Below the pieces are notes generated by a model that made no database searches, was not told the DNA's origin, and was given only the letters and a program-made list of their open reading frames with translations. Positions 24,584 through 35,107 of a stretch of DNA of 64,000 bases are shown piece after piece. The translations under genes were made by a program, and so were the position numbers. Source of the DNA: Piper betle (taxonomy: Eukaryota > Streptophyta > Magnoliopsida > Piperales > Piperaceae); contig JAURVB010012320.1 of NCBI GenBank assembly GCA_033002965.1, positions 124,001 through 188,000 on the forward strand, written 5' to 3'. Each line of letters begins with the position of its first letter. Position 1 is the first letter of the stretch.

Positions 24584-24682
24584 GGAAATATTCCTGTAAT
24601 GAATTCCTTGGGAATCTCCATAGTAAATGAAATGCACAGAATTGTGATCAATCAAATATTGCAAAGTCCAGGCATTTATTAT
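24584..24682 (+). pseudogene. rpoB: Plastid rpoB fragment (33 codons)
   Basis: One frame reads '[16 protein letters not shown]' followed by '[16 protein letters not shown]', which matches the plastid RNA polymerase beta subunit region GNIPLMNSLGTSIVNG...[14 protein letters not shown]. The match stops abruptly after GIYY. In the plastid genome rpoB lies in the large single-copy region, far from the sequence that follows here, so this is a rearranged nuclear copy. Confidence 0.75.
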
Positions 24683-24987
24683 CCATTGGCAAATCAACAA
24701 AAAAGACGCATGTCCAAAGAAAAGGTTGTTGCTGTCTGCTCCAATAACGAATCATTGGTTGAACTAGATAACTAAATAAAATAGCTATGGCTCTATGGCT
24801 CGAATCCGTAGTAAATCTTATTTCCGATAGGAGCAGTCGACAATTGAATCCAATTTTTCCATTCTTTTCGTATCCGTAATAGTGCGAAAAGAAGGCCCGG
24901 CTCCAAGTTGTTCAGGAATAGTGGCGTTGAGTTTCTCGACCCTTTGACTTAGGATTAGTCAGTTCTATTTCTCGATGGGGGCGGGGA
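24683..24987 (+). other. Plastid rps12-trnV spacer, nuclear copy
   Basis: From about 24790 the sequence is recognisable as the plastid inverted-repeat spacer upstream of trnV-GAC, including the stretch with GAAGGCCCGGCTCC and the run GACTTAGGATTAGTC just before the tRNA. The exact left edge of this plastid piece, somewhere in 24683-24790, is not fixed. Confidence 0.7.
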
Positions 24988-25059
24988 AGGGATATAACTC
25001 AGCGGTAGAGTGTCACCTTGACGTGGTGGAAGTCATCAGTTCGAGCCTGATTATCCCTA
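24988..25059 (+). tRNA. trnV-GAC: Plastid-derived trnV-GAC in nuclear DNA
   Basis: The 72-nt sequence is a complete plastid tRNA-Val. AGGGATA pairs with TATCCCT in the acceptor stem, the anticodon GAC is at 25020-25022 in a TTGACGT loop, and the T arm GTTCGAGCC is present. No mispair is obvious. As a nuclear plastid-DNA copy without its own context it is probably not expressed. Confidence 0.9.
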
Positions 25060-25118
25060 AACCCAGTGTAAGTTTTTCTATTTTGACTTGCTTCCCCGCC
25101 GTGATCGAATGAGAATGG
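25060..25118 (+). other. Plastid rrn16 upstream (rrn promoter) fragment, nuclear copy
   Basis: The stretch with GCTTCCCCGCCGTGATCGAA and GAGAATGG corresponds to sequence just upstream of the plastid 16S rRNA gene. It ends at a junction around 25116-25118. The 16S gene itself is absent. Confidence 0.7.
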
Positions 25119-25463
25119 CTCACTTTTAATGGGGAAGAGGACCGAATCATGTCACTGAAAGACTCTATTGAGACAAAGATGGGCTGTCAAGAACTTAGAG
25201 GAGGTAGGATGGGCAGTTGGCTAGATCTAGTATAGATCGTACATGGACAATAGTTGGAGTGGGCGGCTCCTATAGGGTTCCCTCATATGGGATCCTTGGG
25301 GAAGAGGATCAAGTTGGCCCTTGCTAACATCTTGATGCACTATCTCGCTTCAACCCTTTGAGCGAAATGTGGCAAAAGGAAGGAAAATCCATGGACCGAC
25401 CCTATCGTCTCCATCCCGTAGGAACTATGAGATCACCCCAAGGACACCTTCGGCACCCAGGGC
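25116..25463 (+). other. Plastid trnA-UGC intron fragment, nuclear copy
   Basis: The sequence follows the plastid trnA-UGC group II intron: GGGGAAGAGGACCGAA, AAGATGGGCTGTCAAGAAC, GAGGATCAAGTTGGCCCTTG and the part near CACCCCAAGGAC. Many differences from the plastid form as I know it are C-to-T or G-to-A, which fits decay of methylated nuclear DNA. Plastid homology ends near 25463, where virus-like sequence begins on the other strand. Confidence 0.8.
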
Positions 25464-25469
25464 TTATAG

Positions 25470-26434
25470 ACCAGAGTTTGGTTTGGAGTATTTCAATTTC
25501 TTTCCATCTAGCTATAGCTCTTTCTTCCCACATCTTAGCTATCTCTTTGTGATGATTCACCTCTTGTTCTTGAATCTGATTTTCCAATTCATAGTTAGCC
25601 TGCATTATAGCTACTGGAGTTCCAGGTTCAACATAATAGTTTGGGCTAATAGTGTTTCTAGCATATTGAAGAGCACTTTCTAAGGTATGAAAACCTCTAT
25701 AGCAGGGCCATTCTTGTCCTTCTATTGCCTTCTTGACATATTGCCATTTGACAAATACTCCAACAGCAAATCCCTTAGTAACAAGATAATGACTAAAATT
25801 TTTTGAAGTTGGCTTCTTTTGAATAGAGCTTATATATTGACTCAGAGCCTATAGAGCTTTATGCTTGTGAAACTGGCTTTTGCTATTCCAAATATTATCT
25901 AGCAAGACTTGCTAAGTATCGTCTAGGTTGACATCATCAGGTAGCACAATTTATTTTCTCTGTATGAAAATAGCTGAAATGGGCCAAAATTGTAGAGCTT
26001 TACACGTTCATTCTCATAAGCAATAGCTTTGGGTTTTACTGTGAGCTTCTCTCTAAATTCTTTAGCATTCATTCTCTTGAAGGTCCAGCCTTATTCCTGG
26101 GGATTAAATTTGTTAACAGAAAGTTGGTTTTTAAGGTGCCATAACCCTTGGTTTTTAAGGAACCATAAACCTTGGTTTTTAAGGAACCATAACACTGAAT
26201 TTTAAAGATTTCAAACTTGTAAGTGCTTTGAAGACTCCATTCATCAAAGATTAGACAGTTCTCTTGCAATTTTCCTGCAAATTTTCTTGACAAAATGTCA
26301 GCCAAAACATTTGTCTTTCCTTTGATATGTTCAAATTGAACCGTATAACCCATTCCTTGATCAAGGAAAAGAAAAAGAAAACAAGAAAAATTGGAATTAG
26401 AAAGGTTCAAAGAATTACAATTACCCATAGACAC
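25470..26434 (-). pseudogene. Endogenous pararetrovirus (Caulimoviridae) fragment: RNase H end and viroplasmin-like domain
   Basis: Reading the minus strand from 26434 downward, the RNase H C-terminus is marked by 'FEHIKGKTNVLADILSR' (about 26300-26350). Several broken frames follow. At about 25590-25810 there is a viroplasmin/RNase H1-like hybrid-binding motif, 'GVFVKWQYVKKAIEG' with 'GFHTLESALQYAR', the kind found in caulimovirid inclusion-body proteins. A Lys/Glu-rich helical stretch follows to about 25490. This RT/RNase H-then-viroplasmin order is seen in several plant pararetroviruses. Stops and frame breaks show a dead copy. The genus cannot be fixed. Confidence 0.6.
26120..26200. repeat. 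Three tandem copies of a ~23-bp unit within the pararetrovirus fragment
   Basis: The unit, with core GGTTTTTAAGG.ACCATAA, occurs three times and adds a repeated 'YGSLKTK'-like peptide to the minus-strand frame. Further copies sit at the right edge of the block (27752-27790). Confidence 0.85.
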
Positions 26435-27690
26435 TATAGAAACTATAGATGAAGCTAAAATGTGTACAAAATATCAACAAGATCAATGGTTCTATAGAGA
26501 ATCTTCAGACAATGAAATGACTAATATTTCAAATGAGGAAAATGCAATTTTAGAAAAATTTCTTAATGATTGTCAAGAAAATGTATGGATAAATAAGAGA
26601 ATATAGATATTAAAATAGAAGAGTTACTGAATACAAGAATATCTCCAATAAATGTAAAGCAACAAATAGATGAAATATTCTTGGAAATATACACCTTGGA
26701 TCAATTATCTATTGAACAAATAGAAAATATATTAAAAGAAAATTATAATTCAGAATTAGTAGACAATATTGATCAAGGAAAAATCCCTTTTTCAGAGTTA
26801 TATAAGTTACCGGACACTGCCTATATGATGACAACTGAAGAAACTTCAGAAAATAAAAGGCCACAAAGAGATTAAAAGAAGTTAAAATGAGAGATATAGG
26901 ATAGGAAGCAGGTAGACCTCCTTGGGAAAATACTCAATATAAATATAAAGACGAAAATAAAAAATTAAATAAACCTATAGGAGCAAGAATGCCAATAGGA
27001 TGCACCTATAGTGGTGATTTGATAATAATAGAAAGATCTTCTCCTCCATTATGGCCTAAAGAAATTACTACTTGGGAACAACATGCTATTAGAAGTTGGT
27101 AGCTACATGGAAAACAAGGAATAGATATGTTTAGTTTCTTAGAAACAACCTTGGGAAATGCAGCTTTAGGAATTTGGCAAGGTAAAAAGAATAGTGATCC
27201 TCAAAAAATATAGAAATAAAGGCTTTAGGCTCAAATCCTTATAATTTTACAAGTTTTATAAGAACTTTAATATTAGGATTAGATCCAGCTAGAGAAAGTA
27301 CTATGTTACAATAAGCTGCTATAAGGAATTTAGAACAATTCACCATAAGAAACTTTGAATACATAATTCCTTTCTCTAATGATTTTGATCACTAATATCA
27401 ACATCAGGAAAAGCTTTTGATGAAGAACTCTATAATAAGTATTTTACAAAATTACCTAGTGAATTAGGAAAACAAATACATGAAAAGTGGAATGAAAACC
27501 ATGGACATATTGTAGGACTAGGTATAGGACCTAGGATACAATTCACTTTTCACTATTTGGTAGAAAAATGTAAAGAAGTAATACTACGGGAACAAATGCG
27601 CAAAAACTCTTATAACTTTTGCAAAACAGCTATATATAATCCTCAACATTACGGTGAAAGACCTAATTACAAAAAGAAAGAAACTTAAGG
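26391..27690 (+). pseudogene. Endogenous pararetrovirus fragment, probable coat-protein region, plus strand
   Basis: Consecutive open pieces at 26391-26606 and 26681-26875, then broken frames to about 27690, give an acidic N-terminal part and a later part with 'PPLWPKEITTWEQHAI' and 'FSFLETTLGNAALGIWQG'. This resembles the conserved core of caulimovirid coat proteins. A basic Lys-rich end lies near 27650-27690. It is head-to-head with the minus-strand fragment, which no intact virus genome would show. Family assignment rests on motif likeness and on the neighbouring RNase H/viroplasmin piece. Multiple stops make it non-coding. Confidence 0.5.
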
Positions 27691-27788
27691 AAATCAACAA
27701 GCCATAAGAAGAATAAAATAGTAGGAAATAATTATGTTAGCCTGCATTATAGAACCATAACCCTTGGTTTTTAAGTAACCATAACCCT

Positions 27789-27995
27789 TGTCCACCAACC
27801 ATGTCCATGTCCGTGTCCATTAGCCTAGCCAACCCAGCCAATTTATTAGTTAACCCAGACCAGGTTGGTTCAACCTTTTTAGTCTGGTTTGGTTCAGCTC
27901 AGTTCGGTCTGATTCAGTTCATTTTCAAATCGTTCTCGTTCATTCTTGCACTGTTTTCTATAATTCGAGAACCTTTATGTTAGTTTAGATGCATA
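27789..27995 (+). repeat. Duplicate of the LTR segment 23914-24115, right of the mosaic block
   Basis: About 200 bp match 23914-24115 at roughly 88% by eye, from CCACCAACC through GTGTCCATTAGCCTAGCC to TTAGTTTAGAT. The plastid/virus block lies exactly between the two copies. Confidence 0.85.
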
Positions 27996-28009
27996 TTCAC
28001 ATGATTTAA

Positions 28010-28580
28010 CATGATTGGATGTTATAATTATTTTTCTTTATTTATTATTTTATTTATTATTATTTATTTATTCGTTTTTATTTATTTATTTTCATTTATA
28101 TGTGTATCATATACGATGTATGTTTACATGATTGTTTCATATTATTAATATTATATTTACTTATGAATATTAGTCTTATTATCTTTACAAAATTGTATAT
28201 GTATTTATTGGTTTATTTATTTGTTCGTACGTGTATATTATTATTTAATTATTTTTAATTATGTATTCTATAATGATGACTATGATATTATTATTATTCA
28301 TAATTAATTAAAATTAAATATTTATTTATTTATTTATTTATTTATAGAATGATTATGTATTTATTTATTTATTTATTTATATGATTACTAACAAGAGTAT
28401 ATATAATATTTACTCGTGTTTAGCTATTTACGTATATAGTACATGATATTATTATTTTATGATTAGAATATTGATTGTTTTTATGTATTTATTATCTGTC
28501 TATTTATTCATGATTCTATTTATTTATTTATTTATTTATTTATTATTTATTATTAGTTATTTTTTTATTATGTCTCGATT
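28010..28580. repeat. AT-rich part of the LTR with (TTTA)n runs
   Basis: TATTTATTTATT runs occur around 28020-28090, 28320-28380 and 28520-28550. The same AT-rich LTR segment is present on the minus strand at 560-1090. Confidence 0.8.
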
Positions 28581-29569
28581 TATGTGTTGTGTGTTTAGTG
28601 GTATGTTTATTTAGTATATACTTTTTAATTAGGATGTATTGTTGATATGAGCATACACCACAAGCATGCATCATATAAAGATATTAGTATTTTACTTAAT
28701 AGTGGGTTTTGATGTAGGTTTTGGAGTCTGAGCTCGCTGTAGAAGTGTACATACGTTTGGAGCTCGGACCACAGGTCCGTATGACTCTCTCTCTCTCTCC
28801 TGTTTGAATCCTTATGTGTAGAGTATGATCATGTTTTATATGTATGATGCCATCGGCAGAGTTTTATCGGATCCCTACAAAGATGAGATCCCTTGTTGGT
28901 TTTCGAACTTAAGCTCTAGAAATTTATGATATAAGCCACTTTCCTTAGCCTGCTATATAAGTACGCACATTTTTATGGATGTCATGAATAAGAGAGTGAG
29001 TGGTATGGAGATATGTATTAATCACACTAGTACTCCTTCAAGCCATGAGGTAGTGTGGTGTATGATGGTACTGATAATGCAGTGCATTTCCAGAATATGT
29101 GGCACTAACTTAACTATTCTTTTTGCCACTGGAATACTATGACATGTGATATGGAAGGTGTGAGGGCGTAAGCATTGTATGTACGTATGAATATGATTAT
29201 GAACAATGGATGTGAGCCAGAAATTGCTTAAGTATGTTTGCTTACCGCCCAGTGTGAGGCGATCTTGAAGTTTTATAAGTTTTCATAGGTAATGGAATAC
29301 CCATTTGCCAGCTTGTACTAGTTATTTTTCGGACCAGTAACATTCGTTACTGACAATTTTTATATAATATATGTAGGCCATGCAAATCCTAAGTCGACTT
29401 TGGTGGGAGAATAGATAAACGCTACACACACTTGAGCTCAACACAGTATTTACTTTCTTGTATTTATTTATATTTGATGTGTTTTCATGCTTATTTGACA
29501 ATGTCTTCAATTCTCATGACACCAAAAGGGTTATTTTGATCTATTTTATCGATCTAGTCTGTAAAGACT

Positions 29570-29633
29570 GTGAAAAAAATAATATAAAATAAAATAAAAT
29601 ATTCAACTCGGTCTGAGAAGGATCGAACGTTGG

Positions 29634-29679
<46 letters not shown>

Positions 29680-32125
29680 GATTGTTATATTTTCTCCTCT
29701 ACCTGGTTGCCCGGTTATATTTTATTATCTACCCGGTTACCCGGATAAATGAAATACGGGTGTAGGGGTGTTTTCACATACCCTAGCCGTCATTTTCATT
29801 TTTATATTTGTGAAAGAGGATGTCATTTTTTGTATAAGGGGGCGTCTTCCTCACCTTAGTTGCCTAGTTCTCCACTTCCTTACCGGTGCTTCTTCCTTGC
29901 TTGGGTATCCTTCCTATCTCCCTCTTCTTAATTTTCTTGCATACATATTCTTTTTAATTGATAATAAGCTTGATTAACATGAGAATTAAACTCTGAAATC
30001 AACAATAAACAACAAGAACTAAACTGAAAACTGGAATCCCATCCATGGCCAAGTGGAGTTCCAGTGGTGCTGCTAGCTGGACGGAGTTCACCTTGCAGTC
30101 CCGGCGGTGCTGCTGGCCAGAAGTCGTGTCTTGGTGCAGAACAGAAGTTCGACGTGGATAGTTGCTGAAAAGCACGAGCTTTATGCTTCCAATTGGATTG
30201 GTAGGGAAGGGAAGCAGTTAGTGGAGTCGTGATCTAGTTTTGGGTTGAAGAAGAAGATATCACAGGTCTGGTTTTGGTGTAGGACGGTGTCACCTTGGAT
30301 GTTGCTGTAAAACATGGATGTTAGGCTTCATCCTTGGCTGTTTTTAATCCGTTATTGACGCTTTGTTGGGATGTTTATATGGTTGTTCAATTGAGTGCTA
30401 GGGAAGGTTGCAGAAGGTTAGAAGAAGGGCGTGATCTTTTTCTTTGGGTGCAGAGATGGAGTTTGGAGAAGAAGGGGGGACGTTGGGAAAGGAGAAGATG
30501 GCAGTTTTGTAAATATGGGTTGACTCGATACCGACTCGAGTTAAAAAATAATACTAACTCGTAATAAATCTTTAAAATAATTATTCTAATGGGCTATGGG
30601 TAAAGTTATTAAACTAATTAATTATTGTACGAAATCGGCACGAGTAATAAAAATATGGTAATGATAAACGATCGATAATTAATTGGTATAATACAAGCGA
30701 TTAAATTAAATCGGAGGATTTTAAGTAATTAATAAAATAAAGATTTTACCTTTACCATATTAAATTTAATATTAGGTAAATAAAGTGATTATTTTAATAA
30801 CAAGTCAGTAAGGTAGAAAATGGGTTAATAAATTATAATCAGGTAAAAATCATAAGCGTTGAACCTAAATAACCTAATGAAAATAAATAAAGTTCAAACC
30901 TTTATTGAGTTGAATAATTTAAAATAATTAGTAATATCTTTGAATTAGGATAATACAAATTATTTGAAATAATTTAATTGAACAACTAATTAATTAAATT
31001 GCTATGAATACTGATAGCGATTAAAAATTATAACTGAAGGAAAATATACTAATAATAGTAATTAAATATTTGTTTATAAGTTGATAATTATTTTAACCTT
31101 TTTAAGTGTGAATCATAATTCATATAATTAATTTAAATTGTACAGTAGGATTTAAATAATTATGTCACATGAATAATTTAATATTTAATATTGTTGAATT
31201 ATAATTTTATGTTCTCGTTCAGATTAGGATCGTTGGTCACAGCTGCGAATTCATTTACGAACTATCCAGGTCCGTATAATTATTTGAAATGTTGTATTTT
31301 CCCTTGTTGGCAGCTCTAGTCGGCCTGAGCCTAGATTCGACCACCATGCGCTGGAGCACAATTGGGGTCAAGGAATTGACTCAGTCCGACACGGGGCCGC
31401 ACCTTTAAAACTATGTGGGAGTCTTGGTCAATTTGAGTATCTGACACCATGCGCTGGAATCCAACCGGGGTTGACTCAATTTGGCATGGCAATACCCCTG
31501 AAAGATCAAATACCTGCCCCTAGGCCGAAAGGGGTGACAAGGCGCAGTGGCGCAAGTAGGCTCATTATGCACTTGTGATACCCAGAGGGTGAGTCAATGG
31601 CAAATATCGGTAACTATAGGCCATGACCCATGTAGCGTGTGTGCACATGCATGGGATGGTAGATGGATGGGGAGGCCACCCCTCATAGCATATAACAAGC
31701 TCAACATAGGCTCATAGTCACTAAAAGAATCGTGAATGATAATTGGGATTATAGTGACTTGTTTCATTTAATTATGCAGCTTAGTGGTTTCATCACTAAC
31801 GTAAAATTGCCTCCGCAAGTGAACAGCTTTGGACTGAAAATTAAAGAGTGTGGTTGGTGGTTCTTTTACCAACCTAGGTATGGTGAATCGATAATAAATT
31901 GGACTTCCTTTTTTTATCCTCTTGTATTATAATTGTGGCTATGGGAAATGGTCCGAGACTATGGGATGGTTTTATATATTGTCATAAGCTATCAGAACAT
32001 GTTTTATTTTTATGATTTATAAATTCTAGGCTTATTTGTAGTATTACAATTCATGTTCTAGAATGTTATGTTTACAAAAAATTATATTTTTATGTAACAC
32101 CCGGTCCGATTCGGGCGGGTCGTTA
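29570..32125 (+). mobile_element. Solo LTR of family B inside the family A LTR
   Basis: It starts TGTAAAGACTGTGAAAAAAA and ends CGGGCGGGTCGTTATA, with the final CA mutated to TA. The flanking pentanucleotides are TAGTC and GAGTC, four of five matching. The family A LTR resumes on the right with the same sequence expected after the left junction. It carries an (ATT)n microsatellite at 29635-29680 and repeated CCATGCGCTGGA motifs at 31340 and 31445. The open frame at 30334-30564 has no recognised domain. Confidence 0.7.
29635..29680. repeat. (ATT)n microsatellite
   Basis: About fifteen uninterrupted TTA units lie near the start of the solo LTR. Confidence 0.95.
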
Positions 32126-32219
32126 TAGAGTCTTACTAACCCACAATATGAAACATGACTCAACTCGATCATAACATTTCTGATTTGGTTCTTAAGTAAA
32201 CCAAAATTGGGGTGTTACA

Positions 32220-33420
32220 AATTGGTTTCAGAGCCATGTCTTGGTTGATTGAGATGGAATACTTTTGTTTTGAGCCAAGTGTGTGAAGCTATCCTTAGCG
32301 AAACCGACAGGTATTTCTTTTGGTATTTTCTTAAGATTTTAGATTATGTGTTTAGTCAGACCTGAGTAGTGCACATTTCTGTGTTAACAATTTGAGGACT
32401 TATGAGATGGATAGGAGATTATGATTTCAATAGATGCCAGTTGGATCTCACAAGCATATCATGATGAATTTAGTGACAGTTCTTTCCTTTTACTTTATTA
32501 AAGATTTGGATGACTTAAGAGTGTCCACATGCTCAATTAGCTGAGGTTGAATTGGATGTGATAAGGAGTACCTAGAACTTTGGTGACCACATTACAGCAT
32601 TTGTCCATCTTTCGTATGTCACCACATCAGTCCTTACTTAGGACATGGTATACATTGAGAAATAGAGTTGTAGGAAATGACACTTGTAGGGAGCGTGGAG
32701 TATGAAGATATTCACATAGTTACATGACACATAAACATAAACCATCAAGTGCCTTAAACAAATCCATTAGGCATGGTCAAAGGTCTACCTTAGAGAACTC
32801 GGACCTTGAAACAAATCCCTGTGGATGAAGGATGTGGTTATGATAGTGGAGCCAGTGAGGCACTTAGAGCACAGATGAAAGTTTGGATAGATGACTTGAG
32901 ATGATATACTTTGAGGAGATAACAATGGATGAGGATGCGTAGCGAGGTGGATCTGTAATCCCATGGACACTTCACCACCTCCCCCTCTTCCACTAATGTA
33001 TGTCTATTCCAATAGTATTATTGGCCACTCTTCAATAGATAAAGGCATGAACACATTGAGAATGAGTGAGATTACCTTTGCCCAAGGATTTATATGGTTG
33101 ACCGAATGTCACTCTATCTACCAGGGCCAAATCAGTGATGGATATTGAGAACCAATCAGTGTTTATAGGAGCAATCACCCCATATTTCAGGAGATACGTG
33201 TAGGCTCAGCATTGGATCATGATTGTACGTGTCACCACTATGATCCAAACCCCCGGATCAAACATAGACAGATATAGTTTAGACTAGGACTTTGCACGTC
33301 CGAGTAGCACAACTGTCATTTGAATAGCACAACCACCATTCGAGTTGCATAACTATTGTCCGAGTAGCACAACCACCGACCATGATGCATTACAACAACC
33401 AAATAACACTACTGCCATCC
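32220..33420 (+). mobile_element. Primer-binding site and leader/internal remnant of the family A element
   Basis: Directly after the LTR end, TTGGTTTCAGAGCC (32222-32235) differs by one base from the tRNA-iMet primer-binding site TTGGTATCAGAGCC that follows the other family A LTR at 45,961. The next ~1.2 kb has no usable frame. A stretch at 32590-32660 recurs at 14180-14240. From 33300 a short run with repeated GAGTAGCACAAC phrases leads into minus-strand family B sequence. Confidence 0.6.
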
Positions 33421-34699
33421 GTGTTACTAAATATACTGTCAAGATTTTAAGGAATCCATAAAGATAAATTTAATATACATATGCTCGGAATAATCTAAGC
33501 CCCATGAACCAAACTAAAATTCCACTACCATGCAAACAATCTAGAGAAAAGAATAGTCCAATAACAGAGTCCTCCATCTGTCCTGACTCTACGCATCCTT
33601 CCATGCTCATACTTGCGGAGGTAATTCCACATTAGTGATAAAAATACTAAGTCATATAATTACAAGAAAAAATAAATATATTCCACAACATTTGAATTAC
33701 GTCTTTTAAGGGTGTTGCCCCATGTCGGAACTCCCACATAGTAATTTTTTAAGGGTGCTACGCCATGTCGGGACTCCCACATAGTAAGGGTGCTGCCCTG
33801 TATCAGGACTCCCACATAGTAAGGGTGCTGCCCTGTGTCAGGACTCCCACATAGTAATTTTTAAGCATGCTACCTTGTGTCAGACTGAGCCAATTCTTTA
33901 ACTCCGGTTGTGCTCGGCACATGGTGGTCGAATGTGAGCTCAAGCCGACGAAGACTCCTGCATAATAAGGGTGATGCCCCGTGTCGGGACTCCCACATAG
34001 TAAGGGTGTTGCCCCATGTCGAGACTCCCACATAGTAATTTTTAAGGGTGCTGCTCTGTGTCGGGATTCCCAGATAGTAATTTTTAAGAGTGCTTCCTCG
34101 TGTCAAACTGAGCCAATTCTTTGACCCTGGTTGCACTCGGCGCATGGTGGTCGAATGTGAGCTCAGGCTAACCAAGACTCCCACATAATAAGGGTGTTGC
34201 CCCATGTCGGCACTCCCACATAGTAATATATAATATTTTGAGTAATTATACGGACTTGGTATTGTGATGAGGAACCCACAACTATGACACACAATCCTAA
34301 AGCCTTCCCTTTGTGAGTCAAATGTGCTCACAAACTATCCAGAAGATGTTTCATTAAACATCAACAGAGCTCTCCTTTATATAGAAGAATGTGTGGAATT
34401 CAAGAAGTCACTATATTAAATTTTATAAAAAAGAATGTAATCACTCATAATTTTATCAATTTGTGTGATAAAGGAAATTCAAAAAAAATGGACTATTGAA
34501 TTAATACGAATGGGCCCCAATCCAAAAAATTTATCAAATAAAACTTATTTAAAACCATTGTACCGGTTCTCTAAAGGTTATAATTGATAATTATTATACT
34601 AATTTTTAAGAATTAATTTAATTATATATTATTTATAGTTCGTTCTAAGATTTACAAAACCCGAAATAAAATAGCCTAATTTTTTTCCAGGGTTTTACA
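33421..34699 (-). mobile_element. Family B LTR, minus strand, ending at the Athila junction
   Basis: Its 5' end at 34699 is the reverse complement of TGTAAAACCCTGGAAAAAAA, matching the start of the solo LTR at 29570. The middle contains amplified tandem repeats (separate entry). The 3' end of this LTR is not visible. To the right, Athila polyprotein resumes at once. Confidence 0.6.
33705..34230. repeat. Nested tandem repeats, ~36-bp unit and ~220-bp higher-order unit
   Basis: The phrase GACTCCCACATAGTAA preceded by GGGTG.TGCC occurs about eight times. A longer unit with a TGAGCCAATTCTTT segment is present twice (about 33850-33970 and 34080-34190). The repeat copies a motif that is single in the solo LTR near 31390-31420, so it was amplified after insertion. 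Open frames here (33803-34331, minus) reflect the repeat only. Confidence 0.85.
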
Positions 34700-34980
34700 A
34701 GAGGTTTCTTGGCAAATGGGAGAACACTCATCAACGTAGCCGCTGGAAAACTTACACTTTGGGTAAACAACAAATATGTCACATACAACATCTTTAAATC
34801 CATGAATTTCGCTGATGCAACATATGATTATTCAAAAATTGAACTATTTGATAAAATAATGTACAAAGGGGATCAGTTGAGTGATTCATTACATAAGGCC
34901 ATAAATTCTCTTTGTGAAGAAGATACTGGTATGGAAGAGATGGTTAAAGTATTAGAATCGCAACCAATCTTGCCTAGGTG
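34700..34980 (+). pseudogene. Athila-type protease C-terminus
   Basis: It resumes with 'GFLANGRTLINVAAGKLTLW', the Athila motif GRPFLATGRALIDV.KGELT. Compared with the element's left part, which ends in 'TEECS', about 90-95 codons are missing, including the catalytic DxGAS motif of the protease. A stop at 34979-34981 ends the frame. Confidence 0.75.
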
Positions 34981-35107
34981 ATTCAGAGTTGTGGAAACTT
35001 TAGATCTCCCATCCACAGATTGCTGCCATCAGTTGAAGCACCATCTATTTTGTAGCTAGAGCAACTTCCAAAACATCTCAAGTATACTTTCTTAAGGCCT
35101 AATGGCA

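Larger units (their letters stand above)
22701..32219 (+). mobile_element. Family A 5' LTR inserted in the Athila element, itself interrupted twice
   Basis: It begins TGTAAAACCCC at 22701 and ends GGGGTGTTACA at 32219, followed by a primer-binding site. LTR sequence occupies 22701-24115, 27789-29569 and 32126-32219, about 3.1 kb in sum, which fits the size of other copies (2.9-3.3 kb). The two interruptions are the plastid/pararetrovirus block (about 24116-27788) and a family B solo LTR (29570-32125). Open frames at 23246-24112 lie in the GC-rich LTR segment. Confidence 0.7.

Noticed and set aside
24988..25059. Functional nuclear tRNA-Val gene
   Set aside because: Anticodon GAC and the flanking rrn promoter and spacer show plastid origin; the context is a rearranged insertion.
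25470..27690. Intact integrated virus
   Set aside because: Fragments are head-to-head, interrupted by stops, and lack reverse transcriptase and movement-protein parts.
33705..34230. CRISPR-like array
   Set aside because: The repeats are contiguous and degenerate, with no unique spacers, and lie inside a plant LTR; this is a tandem amplification.
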